Positions 63,563 through 64,000 of a stretch of DNA of 64,000 bases are shown here, one piece after another (position 1 is the first letter of the stretch; every line of letters begins with the position of its first letter). Both the position numbers and the translations under genes were made by a program. Under the pieces are notes generated by a model. The model was not told the origin of the DNA. It searched no databases and saw nothing but the letters and a program-made list of their open reading frames with translations. Source of the DNA: Acidocella sp. 20-57-95 (GTDB taxonomy: Bacteria; Pseudomonadota; Alphaproteobacteria; Acetobacterales; Acetobacteraceae); NCBI GenBank assembly GCA_002255575.1, contig NCAT01000006.1, positions 62,001 through 126,000 on the forward strand, in the 5' to 3' direction.

Positions 63563-64000
63563 GTGATCAATTCCATCAGCAACACACTTAAGCGGCCGAT
63601 CCTCTGGATTTTGCTATATGCTGGGATGATCGGCTACGCTGTTTATGCGTTGGTGAACATTCCTGTTGAAGTGCTACCGGTGTTTAATTTCCCGGCGATC
63701 AGCATTGTCACGCATCTGCCGGGCACAACAGCCACCACCATGGAATCCCTGGTCGCCACGCCTCTGGAAGGGCAATTACTTGGCCTGCCGGGCGTAACCA
63801 GTGTGCGCTCCACCATCAGCGACGGTTTGGTTGAAACCGATTTGCGGTTTCGAGAGGGCACCGACCCGAATGCCGACCTGCAGGCGGTGAATGGTGCCAT
63901 CGACCGGGCGCGGGTCAACCTGCCGCCATCTGCCCAGCCTTTATCCGAAGTTATGGGCAATGCGATCAATGAGGTGGCTGATTATGCCGTCGAAATTCCT
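63563..64000 (+). CDS. RND efflux pump subunit (3' end off window)
   Basis: 146 codons visible from GTG at 63563, 10 bases after the adaptor stop. VINSISNTLKRPILWILLYA is the first membrane helix, followed by IPVEVLPVFNFPAISIVTHL, GTTATTMESLVATPLEGQLLGLPGV and the porter-domain segment VRSTISDGLVETDLRF. This is an AcrB/CzcA-type permease N-terminus. Whether it exports metals or organic toxins cannot be told from this part. The frame is open at the right edge. Confidence 0.9.
   Translation, partial: MINSISNTLKRPILWILLYAGMIGYAVYALVNIPVEVLPVFNFPAISIVTHLPGTTATTMESLVATPLEGQLLGLPGVTSVRSTISDGLVETDLRFREGTDPNADLQAVNGAIDRARVNLPPSAQPLSEVMGNAINEVADYAVEIP

Overview
This 64 kb window comes from an alphaproteobacterial chromosome, most likely an Acetobacteraceae member of the acidophilic Acidocella/Acidiphilium type. 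That placement is inferred from gene content and order: cpoB-tilS-ftsH next to pal, rsmB-rpe-heparinase upstream of purH, a full hopanoid side-chain set and a Pseudomonas-type isocitrate lyase. No 16S gene is present to settle it. The DNA is GC-rich and densely coded except for a few AT-richer pockets.

Layout. (1) 1-8.6 kb: housekeeping genes ftsH (3' end off the window), tilS, cpoB/ybgF and pal on the minus strand, then pheST on the plus strand. (2) 8.6-11.7 kb, minus: a small ribbon-helix-helix protein, the hopanoid transporter hpnN and yggT. (3) 11.9-20.6 kb, plus: tRNA-Ala(CGC), rsmB, rpe, a heparinase II/III-like gene, galE, a DUF427 gene, a glycosyltransferase, a CreA-like secreted protein, purH and a small membrane protein. 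(4) 20.6-22.1 kb, minus: a 2Fe-2S ferredoxin and an AlkB-type alkane hydroxylase. (5) 22.3-24.1 kb, plus: rplM-rpsI with clear promoter and terminator, then a CPBP-type membrane protein.

(6) 24.1-34.2 kb: hopanoid/isoprenoid island. The minus arm runs dxs-hpnM-hpnI-hpnJ-(unknown secreted protein)-hpnK-(small TTG-start ORF). The plus arm is ispH-hpnH, convergent with hpnG. Dxs and IspH supply C5 units, HpnH and HpnG build the ribosyl side chain, HpnI/K/J add and remodel a sugar into the cyclitol ether, and HpnM with the distant HpnN probably move the lipids.

(7) 34.3-38.3 kb: accessory pocket with an FkbM methyltransferase, a DJ-1/PfpI protein, a PhnA-domain gene plus a decayed second copy of it, a lipoprotein, an unrecognised AT-richer gene and short dispersed repeats. 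(8) 38.3-44.8 kb: pnp, an enoyl-CoA hydratase-like gene, an Old Yellow Enzyme, a class A penicillin-binding protein and tRNA-Leu(UAA). (9) 44.9-52.8 kb: complete kdp locus (extra 27-codon peptide, kdpF, A, B, C, D, E) for high-affinity K+ uptake. (10) 52.7-56.6 kb: a LysR regulator divergent from a YeiH-type exporter, then aceA. (11) 56.6-64 kb: a large TonB-dependent receptor, a 1.1 kb AT-rich stretch holding a decayed IS21-family element, then a ChrB-domain protein behind a palindromic promoter leading into an RND adaptor and pump that runs off the right edge.

Most of the window is ordinary core genome. The places most worth a second look are the ChrB-domain/RND operon with its palindrome, the two unknown genes inside the hopanoid operon, the orphan gene at 37.2-37.9 kb, and the 27-codon membrane peptide in front of kdpF.
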